From NCBI GenBank assembly GCA_030549205.1, contig JAUKTV010000010.1, positions 1,054,001 to 1,118,000 on the forward strand: a stretch of 64,000 nt of DNA, given 5' to 3'. The translations under genes and the position numbers were made by a program. Below are positions 31,601 through 41,702 of this stretch, piece by piece (within the stretch, counting starts at the first letter, position 1; every line of letters starts with the position of its first letter). Under the pieces are notes generated by a model. That model had not been told where the DNA came from, did not search any database, and saw only the letters and a program-made list of their open reading frames with translations. This DNA is from Apiosordaria backusii (Eukaryota > Ascomycota > Sordariomycetes > Sordariales > Lasiosphaeriaceae).

Positions 31601-33207
31601 AATTGTTAAGCTTTTCCGGTGTTTTCTATAGTATAAGGCGGCCACCAGCTAACTCAAAAAAGCCCACTTCAGCCAGGTTTAGTCATCAAACATCTAACTT
31701 TAGGTCTCGTTTGGCCTCGGGCTCTTGAGCCAGTAATAATCGATCCAATATGTATTGTGCAACGTAACAGACGTCATTCCGGGAATACTATCAAAATATT
31801 GCTTCTCATTGGTACTCGCGCTATTTTTGTGTCAATGGCAAGCGCTGAGGGGAAGATTGAAGAGTGCTTCATGATAGGCAAGGATGTGTAGAGACGTTGA
31901 ATACAATACTTAGGTCCCTGAACCCTCAAAAAACTATAGAAGATTCCCGTGGCAAAATGTCACACTTTTCGGCGACGGCATCCTGCAAAATATGCGGCAT
32001 TATCTCCTCTCACCTCGCCGCAAGTCAAGACGTCTCGGTATGAACAAGTGTATCACCAAGAGGAGAAGTGATGTGACAAACTTCAGGAGCTCCATCCCAA
32101 ACGGCATCTTGATGTGATCCAGGCACCCGCCAAGATGGTGGGTGGCCCAGCTCAGCCCCCCGATCACAGATTGCTCGCATATTAAGCCGCACCCGGAAGA
32201 TCGAAAAATACACAAGGTGCTGACATGATCAGCTCACACCACCTTCATGTCGTAGGACAGACATCTGATTGGCCGCCTTACTCCCGAGTCGGAAAAATAT
32301 TCATTGCTGAATCATCGCCTTATGGAGGGGGAATCTGACTTGGAGAATGGGAGCGGGGAAGCTGAGGATCTTCAAACCTGTGCCTGAGCACAGGCCATTC
32401 CAAGATAAAGATGGTGACTTTGGGGAGCTCTTCTCAGACTGTCAAAATGTGCATCAGTGTGGCGGCGGCAAAGGTGTGCGGGTTCCTACAGCAGTGGTGA
32501 TACCAGTGCTCCAAAGAAAGGGAAATGCAGGAACAGGAATAATCTCCAACCAGGCCACCGCTGGATATGTTCGACTTCAATAGGCCGTGCGAAAAGGTTG
32601 GCCGACACGGCCGCAATGCTGGTGTATCACGGTATCAGATTTCGTCGTTGGTGCTTCCTCTTGAACAGCATGCTTCGTCGGTCCGATGGTTGTTCATCGA
32701 GTGCGCAAGCCTTTTTGGGCCTTACTTCCGGCCGTGGGGTCGAGTCTGCAAGGGGTTCAAGATTTGGGACGGGAACAAGAGTGCTGTTTTTGGCATGGTT
32801 GGTGGTTGTGATACACTGTGCCGCAACTTGTTCCCTTTCTCACGCTTTGCAGCCTACCAACATGCCTGAGGCGAGGCATTCGGTAGAGGCCCACCAGACG
32901 ATCTGATTGAACCGCGGAAGCCAGTGCCTCTCGCCAGATCTGCCTTGTCCCAAGGACCCGGGGTCGCTTTTAAAGCGACGCGCCTTCATTCGTCGTGAAA
33001 GGATGGACTGGGCGGCTGCGAAATAAATGAGGGCACGCGGCATTGGGGCCGGCAGAGGGTTTGGCGAGACCTTAAAGCAGATCGTGAGCCACATTGCCTA
33101 TGCCTGTGGCACCCCTTTGTAAATCATCTATCCGTAAATCTCCCGCATCTCATGTCCGTCCGGGTCCCGCTGGCTGAAGGGCTTCGTAATCGCCACGCTG
33201 GCCCGGG
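31601..33207. other. Intergenic, no convincing gene
   Basis: About 1.6 kb of ordinary composition. Overlapping ORFs (32347-32583, 32457-32906, 32567-32869 plus; 32840-33094 minus) lie in different frames without domain or splice support. No repeats seen. Confidence 0.4.
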
Positions 33208-34800
33208 ATGCCAGCTCCCCGTGCAGTCCATGGCGGCACGGCACCGTTAGCCTCACTAACTTCCATATTTACGCCCCCGTGCTTGACCACCTGGCTCCTG
33301 ACGACCACCAGGTTGCTTTCCCAGTATCCGCCATTTCCAACGGCCGGTCCAGCGTCCTGTGACCCGCCCTCCTGGAATTCCAACATCGCAGGTGGAGGTT
33401 TTCACTACTACTCGCCAGCCATCTGTCCCGAAGGTTTCCATGTTGGTCCCAGTTGCGGCTTAACCAGAACACGAACAGCCGAAGGTTTCCCAGCCGTCGA
33501 AAAAGGAGAGACTGTTGCATACTGCGTACCGAAGGGGCTCACTTGCACCACCGATATTACGGATTATCGTGGAGGCGTGTGGGGATACACTCGTGATGGA
33601 ACAGCTTGGGGCGCGAGAGTGACAGTTGGGCCAGCAATCCAAATCCGCTGGGTAGAAGCCGACCTGACATTGCTCGAAACACACCCCCTCACGCCAGGCC
33701 TAACACTCGCAAAAACCGAAATGGGCGTTGCGACTGCCGTTGCTCGGTCGTTTACCACCGTCATCTCGATTGACGATGCCGATTCGACAAGCCTCATCAT
33801 CGACACCACGCCAAAGCAAGACGAAGGCAGAGGGTCTAGCCTCGAAACTGGCCAGCCAACGCCAGACATCGGGGAGCCAGACACGGGAGCGACCAACGAG
33901 AGTAAGGAAGATGGTTTTGGGATTGGGACTTTGAACCGGGGATCGAGCATCGCTGTGATTGTGCTCGTCTCAGTAGCAGGAGCAATCATTATCTCGACGA
34001 TAGCTTGGTGCTTGATCAGACGATACAGGCGGAAGAGATTGTTGGAGAAGGAACAGGTACAGCCGAAGAGTGCCGCACGGTTGGAAGCTGGTCGGCATCA
34101 TGACCGGGCGTATACCCCAGGATCCTCGAGAAGGAGCGGGACAAGATTGGACCCCCGCGATGGGATGCAGATGGATGCCCAGAAAGCGTTGCCTTTGGGC
34201 CCTCGAGAAGCAACGAAGAAGGATCCGCCACGAGCAGGCTTGAAAATCGACCCACAGCAGAAACCAAAGCTCACTCCACGACGCGGATATTCTGAGCTCG
34301 ACACTAGCTCTCCGGCCCTTGGAAGCGCACCAAATCCCGCCGAGCTCGAGGGTGATTTGATCATAAACACCCCAGCGAAACCATGGGTGGTACATCAGAG
34401 ATCATGGCTCAGAAGCCCGTCTCTCTACCATCCTCTCCAATCTCCACAATCGTTCCGTTCCTCGAGATCGACACGGCGGACGGTGCGAGAATCGTTCGGC
34501 GAAAAGGTCAATGACCCAGCAACGGCTCTGGGAAGGCTGAGAATACCTCCCGCCACGCGGTCGACAATGTCGCGATCCTCGCCCCCATCAGCCAGTCCTC
34601 GGTCGGGGAGCTTCTGGCGAATACCTCGAAGCCCCAGAAGTCCAAGAAGTCCAACGGCAACTAGATTGAGCCAGCAAATACCGCGACCACCGCTAGCAAA
34701 GTCCGCATTAAGCAATGAAACATCGATATCGAACACAACAGGCCCCGACGGGCGGCGCAACGGGGAGGGCTCTGGGGATGCGCATCGTGATTCGAGCTGA
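33208..34800 (+). CDS. Single-pass plasma-membrane protein with Cys-bearing ectodomain
   Basis: A 530-residue frame. The ectodomain (about 1-245) contains TSIFTPPCLT, FHYYSPAICPEGFHVGPSCG, VAYCVPKGLTCT and GVTVGPAIQIRW-like sequence, the pattern of a common fungal surface-protein family (SPAICPxGF...C). One transmembrane helix follows (SIAVIVLVSVAGAIIISTIAWCLI, about 247-270), then RRYRRKR as a stop-transfer signal. The cytoplasmic tail of 260 residues is basic and rich in Ser, Pro and Arg (SPRSPRSPRSP), likely disordered and phosphorylated. A sensor or wall-stress role is plausible, not shown. No signal peptide is visible at this ATG, so an upstream exon may be missing. Confidence 0.68.
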   Translation: MPAPRAVHGGTAPLASLTSIFTPPCLTTWLLTTTRLLSQYPPFPTAGPASCDPPSWNSNIAGGGFHYYSPAICPEGFHVGPSCGLTRTRTAEGFPAVEKGETVAYCVPKGLTCTTDITDYRGGVWGYTRDGTAWGARVTVGPAIQIRWVEADLTLLETHPLTPGLTLAKTEMGVATAVARSFTTVISIDDADSTSLIIDTTPKQDEGRGSSLETGQPTPDIGEPDTGATNESKEDGFGIGTLNRGSSIAVIVLVSVAGAIIISTIAWCLIRRYRRKRLLEKEQVQPKSAARLEAGRHHDRAYTPGSSRRSGTRLDPRDGMQMDAQKALPLGPREATKKDPPRAGLKIDPQQKPKLTPRRGYSELDTSSPALGSAPNPAELEGDLIINTPAKPWVVHQRSWLRSPSLYHPLQSPQSFRSSRSTRRTVRESFGEKVNDPATALGRLRIPPATRSTMSRSSPPSASPRSGSFWRIPRSPRSPRSPTATRLSQQIPRPPLAKSALSNETSISNTTGPDGRRNGEGSGDAHRDSS

Positions 34801-35485
34801 TCAAGCTGAGGTTTCGAGTTCAAACGCGCCGGGAAATTCGAAGGGGAGAGTGATGATGCCCAGAGGGGGCGATCACTCGAGTGATGTAGCCTATTTCAGG
34901 TTGGAAAGACCATATCTGCAGGATTGGGACCGTTAGTTCGAGAGGCGCGCATTGATTTGACAAACCAAACACGGTTGTCGTCGTGGAAGGAAACAAGCAA
35001 ACATTGGAGCTTGGGAGCTTGGCACACCTCAGCTCGGATACTGACATCTCCCGACAAACGCGCCAAACGATAAGCGATAAGCCGATAACACACCACTGCA
35101 CCCCTCCACAACCGGTCAAGAGCCCCGCCTTTCTGGGCCCAGGCGCACCTCTCAGGACAGCTCCAGTGGCAACACCACCTGCACGATGAGGAAGGATCAA
35201 CCGCCAAAGGAACACTGATGAATACGAAGAATGGTGTCAAGGCAAGTTCCATCGAGATGGCCGAATGGTCTGACGTCTTGTTCTTTCTGGTGTTTTTCTC
35301 AGAAGATAAATCTCCATCACATCACCAACCTATTGCAAGCATCTTTTTCTTCATCTTCATCCTTCTCAACCAAATCTACAACATCAATCTCACTGGAATC
35401 TCAATCCCCCGGAAACCCCCAAACGATCATCACCAACAACAGACAACCCCAAGGTTAAACCACCACCACAACCACAACAACAACC
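34801..35485. other. Intergenic, promoter of the small conserved gene
   Basis: About 685 bases; ORFs here overlap the opposite strand and lack support. The last 100 bases are CA-rich leader sequence. Confidence 0.4.
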
Positions 35486-35803
35486 ATGTCCAACACAACC
35501 AAATCCGCCCCTCCCCCCCTCAAAACCTCCATCTTCTCCCCACCCTCCACCGACCTGACCGAGAGTCTCACCTCCCCAACCCAATCCTCCCCCTCCCCAA
35601 CCCGCACAGAAGCAGCCCGCACAAGAGCCATGTCCACCACGGACGAGTGGAAGCCCAACTTTGACCGCCGCCAGAGCTGGTCCGCCCAGGAGTACTCCCA
35701 CGAGATGCACTCCAAGCTAGCAGAGAAGCACGACCAGCGCGGCGGGCCCGTCGGTGACCGCTCCGTCGAGAGGGACAATGGGCAGGGGTTTAGTGAGCGT
35801 TGA
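35486..35803 (+). CDS. Small conserved fungal protein of unknown function
   Basis: A 105-residue single-exon frame (ATG context caaccATGT). The N-terminal half is Ser/Thr/Pro-rich, and the second half reads TTDEWKPNFDRRQSWSAQEY then HEMHSKLAEKHD, a pattern I associate with a short family found across filamentous ascomycetes, followed by an acidic/Gly tail. No membrane segment or catalytic motif. Possible phosphoprotein from its RRQSWS basophilic kinase-like site. Function unknown. Confidence 0.7.
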   Translation: MSNTTKSAPPPLKTSIFSPPSTDLTESLTSPTQSSPSPTRTEAARTRAMSTTDEWKPNFDRRQSWSAQEYSHEMHSKLAEKHDQRGGPVGDRSVERDNGQGFSER

Positions 35804-36771
35804 GCACCACCTACACACACTTACACACCTACACAACATTCACACATGCACATTTTGTGTGTTCTGTTGCTGTAATGGCTGTATAAAATTGTTTTCTTTA
35901 TTGTGTGTTTTATATCTACTTTTTGCTTGGGGATGACTGGGATGACATGACACGGCTGCGTTATTATTTACATTCTCTTACACACCACTGTCACACGACG
36001 ACACCCTTACGCTTTGGAGGGGAAATGGAAAAGGGCAATTTTTTTTTGTATTTTTATTTTCTCTTGTATCATAGTACCTCGGCAATGAAAACCGGCAAGG
36101 ACGACCAGGAGGGGAAAAGCGGAACAGGGAAATGTTTTGACAGGTCTTTCATTTATTGCATCATTCCGACGTATTTCGTGGGAGCAGATCATCATCATCA
36201 TCATCATCATCACGTTTTTAGCAAGCAAGCAAAGCACTGTATTCACTTGGAATTGAGAGCAAAAATAATGAAACAGTTCATCATTACAATATCCGTCTTA
36301 TCTCACCTGATGTTCCTGATGCAATTGTTGCTTCACATACCTGATGCTAATACGAGGTTGTGGTGATTTAGACGTTTGGGCGAAACTGCGCATCAGAAAC
36401 GTCGGTTGCGGCGCCAATTTCTGACTTGGGTGGCATACAGGAGGCACAAAATCCCCAAAAGAACGACGGATCACTGGGCTTTAGAGTAGATGGCAAAACT
36501 TCAAATGCATTTAATCCACTATCATATTCCCATCCTGTGGTAAACCCATGCATGTATTCCTTATGTGCGTCCGCCAGTTGTGTTTCCCAAGCGAAGGTGA
36601 TGTGGCCATGGTTCCCAACCTGTACCCATGTTGCCCCCCGATGATGCCAAAATGCATTAGTGATACGCCTGGCCCCGGGAATCCACCCTTAGAGTCATGA
36701 GAGGAGAAATAACAAACAGACAAAAGAAAAAGAGGAAATAACCAAAACCACCATGTTAGAGAAAAGAAGGA
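35804..36771. other. Convergent intergenic region with a (CAT)n microsatellite
   Basis: About 970 bases. A (CAT)8 run at about 36187-36211. ORFs are short and overlapping; nothing else recognised. Confidence 0.45.
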
Positions 36772-39645
36772 TCAGTTCTTCTTGACCACCTTCACTCTCT
36801 TGCCCTCATTCTTTATCCCTTCAGCCAGAGCTCCAACCCCGAACGAGATACCAGCCACTCCCGCCGCGCCGATAGCTAGACGCTTAGGCAAACTCTTCTT
36901 CTTCTTGTTCTTGGTCTCCTTTGCCTCCCGCGCCGAGTGACGCTCGTGCATCTCCTCTGCCCTATGTCCTGGGCTGAAGAAGGTCTCACCCTGCGGCACA
37001 TAACCGTTAACGGTTCTCTCCGGCGGCAAATCGTAGTTGACAAAGCCGGTGGGGCTAGCAAACCGGCCTGCTGCAACGTTGTACTCGGGAAGACGGCTAC
37101 CTCCGGTCATATCGATAGGGTTGACTGGTGCCGTCGGAGAGGGAGCGGCAACTGTCTGTGCGGAGGCAACCTGCGGCTTCTCACTGGGAGCAGCATCGCG
37201 AACCTTTCGGAAAATGAGCACATCGCCGCTGCCCGAAACAATCTCAAAACCTTGGGCCTGGAGAGGGGCGAAATGAGGGAAGAAGCGAGCAGGGTTGGAG
37301 ATCCGGAGGAGCACTTCTGCTGGGTTCAAGGGCGTGGCACTGTCAGGGACAACCGACATGGTTTCGGCAACGTCTATTGCCTGCATCACGGGGTCATAGA
37401 CCAAAATCTTGTACAGTACCGGTTCTGGGAGAGTTGAGGGAGAGGTCTCTGCTCGAGAATGTTCCGGGGCTGGTTGTTGACGGCCTAGTGAATTCTGGCA
37501 GGTACCAGTTATTTTCTCCTGTCCAGATGTGTAAGTACCTCGGCCAGACGACGGGCTCAAATCGGTTGGGAGGAGGGATGAGTTGGCCACAGAGGGCTCG
37601 GTGCTCCACGAAACTGCGAAATCCTCAGGAAAATCCTTTACGTACTGGCCAGTGAGTCGTTTGGACTGTTTAGGTTTGGGTGTCTCTTTACCATCCGAAG
37701 ACTGGTTGCTTGAAGAGGACGACCTCTGTTGAGCGATGGTCGAGTCGGCAGGAGGGTTGGCCATCAACTCCTTGACAATCTTCCGGAACTCGGTTGTCAT
37801 CTCAGCTTCGTCCTTGACGCCGGGCATAGCTTCACGTCCGCAAGAAGGGCGACTGGTCTCTGAGTCTTCCAAGGTGAAACCTTCATGATTGCCCGAGTCA
37901 GTATCCTCGGCTAGCGATTCTGCTGAAGGTGCATATTGTCCGTTCGGCTCGTGACTGCGAAATGCGCCTGAATATTGGTCCAGATACGATAGCTCTGTCG
38001 GCGCGGCATTGGAGGCAGCGGCATACTTTCCATCAGGCTCGGAACTGCGGACTGCTTGGTAGCTGTCCAATTCCGCCAACCCTTGAGCAGACTCGGGCTG
38101 AGCTGCCGCATACTTCCCATCAGGTTCATGGCTGCGGAACGGCTTGTAGGATTTCAACTCTGTTGGATTTGTTGGTGCTGGCTTGGTGTTTGAGGCGGCG
38201 TACTTCCCATTGGGCTCGTGGCTGCGGAATGCGACATATGTGTTGAGCTCTGTAGGATCGTATCCTGTCTCGGGCTGATTGGCAGCATATTTGCCATCTG
38301 GCTCATGGCTGCGGAAGGCCTCGTATTGTGCCAGCTCGGCCTCGTCCTGTGGTGGCTGAACATAAGCTTCTGCGTACTTTCCATCGGGTTCGTGGCTCAA
38401 GAACGGTTTGCTGTACTCGGCGATCTCGGCAGGGTCGAGGTTGGGTTCGGCATAAACCGGAGCATATCTTCCATCTGGTTCATGAGCCCGAACGGCTGCG
38501 CTGTACTTGACCATGTCTTCGGTGCTCACAGAACCCAGTTGACTGGGCTTGTACTTGCCGTCAGGCTCGTGTGATCGAACACCATCTTCATACTTCTCTA
38601 GCTCTTCCGGCCCCGGCGCCGGTTCTGGATCGACTTTGTATTTGCCATGTGGCTCATAGGAATGCACAGGCCCGTATTTGTCAAGGTCCTCATATCCCAC
38701 AGGCTCATCTTTGTGTGTTGGCTTTCCATCCGGTTCTTGGTGCTTAACTGGGACATATTTGCCAAGATCTTTGTATTCCTCAGCGTCAACCTCAACCTGA
38801 TCCGATGGATCGGCGACCGGCTTATACTTATCCAAGTCGTTGTAGAAAGACGTTTCCTGGGCCTCGCTTGACCCTGTGCCCTGGATGTTGCTCTCGTTCC
38901 ACAAGACTTGGGCGTGCGTGTTGTTAAGAGCATCGACGACATCAGGAACGGACGAGGTGGAGTGGGCAGGTGGTAGCTTGCTAGGGATAGCTGCCCATGG
39001 TTCTGAATCAATGTTGACATTGCCATATAGCTTCAACTCGGCCTCTGGTGGAGGTCCATCGTAGAATATTGGCTCCCGTGCACTGCCTAAGGCGGGAGGT
39101 CGTAATGCCGAGAATTGTGACCGATAGGACTTGAAGGTTTTCGTAGGGCCTACTGGACGAACAATTGTGCGCTTGGTATGCCGCTCGTTCTTGCCGAACA
39201 GCAAGTGTTCTAAGGGTGCTCTCTCGGCATCCTCGATATTCTGGCCAGGTCGGATCCCGGTAGGATTCTCGAGCGTGTTATGGGCGATATTGCTGCTGGC
39301 CCATCTGTTCCTAGCAGCGCAGGCCCATTGTTCTGTACGCCAGTAGTCGTACGGAGAGTATTTGGAATGGGGCTTTGAAGATTTGTTGAAGCTGCTCTTG
39401 TCCCAGGAGAGATGTCGATGAAGTATTTCTGCATATCTATGGCGGGTGGAGCGGTGACGGCGACATATGTCTCGGTGGTGGTCGGCGTCGACATGGATAG
39501 CCCATAGTCGGCCGAACCGCAAGTTGCGTGTTTGTTGCTGATGAAGGTTGAGGACAGCCCCAACCGAGCTCGGAGAGACAAGTGGTGTAACCCGAGCACA
39601 GCGAGCCCGGTGGGTGAGCGTGGATGCGGCTATTAACGAGGACAT
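36772..39645 (-). CDS. Repeat protein with about eleven EPDGKYA-type motifs, probable mitochondrial
   Basis: A 957-residue frame. The N-terminus is rich in Arg, Ser, Ala and Leu with no acidic residues (RARCARVTPLVSPSSVGAVL), like a mitochondrial presequence. The region about 300-610 repeats, every 25-35 residues, a core (F)RSHEPDGKYA with variants HEPDGRYA, HEPNGKYA, YEPHGKYK and QEPDGKPT, each preceded by an acidic ELxxY segment. Then comes a Ser-rich linker, a conserved-looking domain (LYKILVYDPVMQAIDVAET ... VLLRISNPARFFPHFAPL), and at the C-terminus a basic stretch and a glycine-rich hydrophobic segment (AIGAAGVAGISFGVGAL), a likely membrane anchor. A 66-nt GTAC..CTAG intron near 37485-37550 is possible and would be in frame. 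Function unknown. Confidence 0.8.
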   Translation of the reverse strand: MSSLIAASTLTHRARCARVTPLVSPSSVGAVLNLHQQQTRNLRFGRLWAIHVDADHHRDICRRHRSTRHRYAEILHRHLSWDKSSFNKSSKPHSKYSPYDYWRTEQWACAARNRWASSNIAHNTLENPTGIRPGQNIEDAERAPLEHLLFGKNERHTKRTIVRPVGPTKTFKSYRSQFSALRPPALGSAREPIFYDGPPPEAELKLYGNVNIDSEPWAAIPSKLPPAHSTSSVPDVVDALNNTHAQVLWNESNIQGTGSSEAQETSFYNDLDKYKPVADPSDQVEVDAEEYKDLGKYVPVKHQEPDGKPTHKDEPVGYEDLDKYGPVHSYEPHGKYKVDPEPAPGPEELEKYEDGVRSHEPDGKYKPSQLGSVSTEDMVKYSAAVRAHEPDGRYAPVYAEPNLDPAEIAEYSKPFLSHEPDGKYAEAYVQPPQDEAELAQYEAFRSHEPDGKYAANQPETGYDPTELNTYVAFRSHEPNGKYAASNTKPAPTNPTELKSYKPFRSHEPDGKYAAAQPESAQGLAELDSYQAVRSSEPDGKYAAASNAAPTELSYLDQYSGAFRSHEPNGQYAPSAESLAEDTDSGNHEGFTLEDSETSRPSCGREAMPGVKDEAEMTTEFRKIVKELMANPPADSTIAQQRSSSSSNQSSDGKETPKPKQSKRLTGQYVKDFPEDFAVSWSTEPSVANSSLLPTDLSPSSGRGTYTSGQEKITGTCQNSLGRQQPAPEHSRAETSPSTLPEPVLYKILVYDPVMQAIDVAETMSVVPDSATPLNPAEVLLRISNPARFFPHFAPLQAQGFEIVSGSGDVLIFRKVRDAAPSEKPQVASAQTVAAPSPTAPVNPIDMTGGSRLPEYNVAAGRFASPTGFVNYDLPPERTVNGYVPQGETFFSPGHRAEEMHERHSAREAKETKNKKKKSLPKRLAIGAAGVAGISFGVGALAEGIKNEGKRVKVVKKN

Positions 39646-41702
39646 GACGGAGAAAGAATTCGTGAAGGTCAGGACTTCGCAGACATGCTACTGGTAGCAA
39701 CGATGGAATTGGATACCTTGTGTTCTTCACCACTGTCAATAAAATTGCAAAAGATGGAGTTGGTTGTGTAAAAGGAAAACTTGGAAAAGACAAAACTGCC
39801 GGGTTCCGTAATGGTAGGACAGACCGAAGAATCAGGCCAGCACTTGCAGAACTTTCTAATCCAGGGGCTCGTGAAACTTTGACGGGTGTGGTCGGAACTT
39901 ACTTGACAAAGACGACCAGTGGCTGCAAACGATGTCATCGATGATACGACTTCTAGTGTAATAACGATGACCCCCACCCAAGTGACGATGTATGTACCTC
40001 GTCGACAGAGAATTTGGAGAAAAGAAACGGCGTGTTAAGATGGAGAAGAGAGCAAAGAGGAGGAAGAGGATTAAAAGAGAAAGTTGGCAAGAATTATCGT
40101 GTGTTTGCCAGAACACACGTCCCCCTGCTTCACCGCACAACCCTACCCGAACGTCCATCACGGCGAGGAAGGGGTACACGATGATCTTGAAGTGGTGGGC
40201 TGGGCGTGCGAGCCAACTGCACGGCTTGTCGGCACGGCGTCTTTCTTCGGCCGCGCTCGTGATTCGTCAGTGTCTCGACTCAGAGTTCCTGCGGCGGGCA
40301 AGGGTGGACCCCTTGTTTTATGGAGGTAGCCACTGACGTGCGCTCGTCGGGTGTGGGGGGGTTTGATAAGCCTGAAACAATACCTAGCGGACCTCACGGA
40401 AGCACGTTGGAACTCTCGCTGTTACTCCCGTCGCCGAACTGTCAGAGCCCTTCCTGCATGAATGAGTCCCTAGCTGCAGAAGACCAAGGCCCGGGCATCG
40501 TGGGACTTTCCTCTTCAGATCTGTCTTCTCATGAAATATCGATGCGGCTGTTGATTTTAGGCAATAAGCCAAACTATCAGAAAATTGTCTGCACGCCGAA
40601 CGGATCCATGGGTCCCATGTCTGGGAGTTTGTTCGATGAATCCAAAGAATACACAAACTTACAAACCAGTACCCGACATACCGCGTACACAACAGAGGGA
40701 ATGCGAGAATGTCAATATGGACCTGATGTGATGGTACGAGGATCATCCTCTTGGTTTCCTGGTTTATGATGCTGGCTCCACGTCTTGATGCAAACCCCGC
40801 AGAGCTTGACCCCACCACGACGTCATTCCTGTCAACCCGGGATCAACGGAGTTAGCGCCTTCTCCATCAGGAACTGCCGGCTATCCTCATCGTGAAAACA
40901 AATCAAAATCTTCAGAAGCCATTCCTCGAGAGAAAGTCACCGTCGCGCGCGTCTTTCTTTCCCAAGTACCGATAGAGACACGTGTAGACCTTAGGCGGGC
41001 ACAGCCATTGAGGCCTTCGCCTTCCTAAATGGGCCATCGGCTGAGGTGTCGAAAGCCTGAGACGAATATTATACCTCTGTGCAATCAGGGCCAGGTGATT
41101 GATATCAGGAATACGAAATATCGAACAAATAACGAATATCGTGGGATTCAGAGGTTCAAAAAACCTTCAATCAATATGCCACATTCCAGTTATTTTTGAT
41201 TAATGTCAAATTGTCAACCCCCAGGTCCCAGGTTGCTGTCGGGGAAAGACCCACATCGGTGAGTTCGGCGAGGAGCAGGACGGTGAGGAGGGCTGTCCCG
41301 CATCACGTGAAGCTTCTGACAGCTGTGGTGCCCCACCAAACCGCCAAAGCAGGTCGAGATTTGAGGTTTGCGACACAGTTGCCGAGCGCTGGGAAAGGGG
41401 CGCCAGAACGACACATTGTAACGAGGAGGAGAAATTTCACTTCTATTTACCAAATTCTACGTTTTGAGTTGCCAATTCTAATGTCAATTGTCACTTGTGT
41501 TCCTAAAAATACGCTTGAACGACCCCTCTCTCGTCGGTTCGATACTCTCCAGTGACTCAATCGGCGAGCTTCGGCCGCAATTGCCAACGCTCACCTCCAA
41601 CGCCCGTCGACGCGATACAATAAGCCTTCAACGACGTGCGACCTCCCCGAGCATCCCCCCTTGGGCACTAAAACGAAGCACTTGCATCAACTCGATTAAA
41701 GA
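39646..41702. other. Divergent intergenic region, no gene seen
   Basis: About 2 kb between divergent genes. ORFs such as 39992-40336, 40320-40769 and 41196-41555 (plus) and 39669-39977 and 40384-40818 (minus) overlap one another and lack motifs. It probably holds two promoters and UTRs. No RNA gene or repeat recognised. Confidence 0.4.

Noticed and set aside
32347..32906. Overlapping ORFs upstream of the surface-protein gene
   Set aside because: Three frames with no motif; treated as intergenic.
36187..36211. (CAT)n run as a candidate CRISPR or regulatory repeat
   Set aside because: Simple microsatellite, no spacers; CRISPR arrays are not expected in a fungus.
40320..40769. 149-residue ORF between the repeat protein and LTN1
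   Set aside because: Overlaps a similar minus ORF, no motif; likely intergenic.
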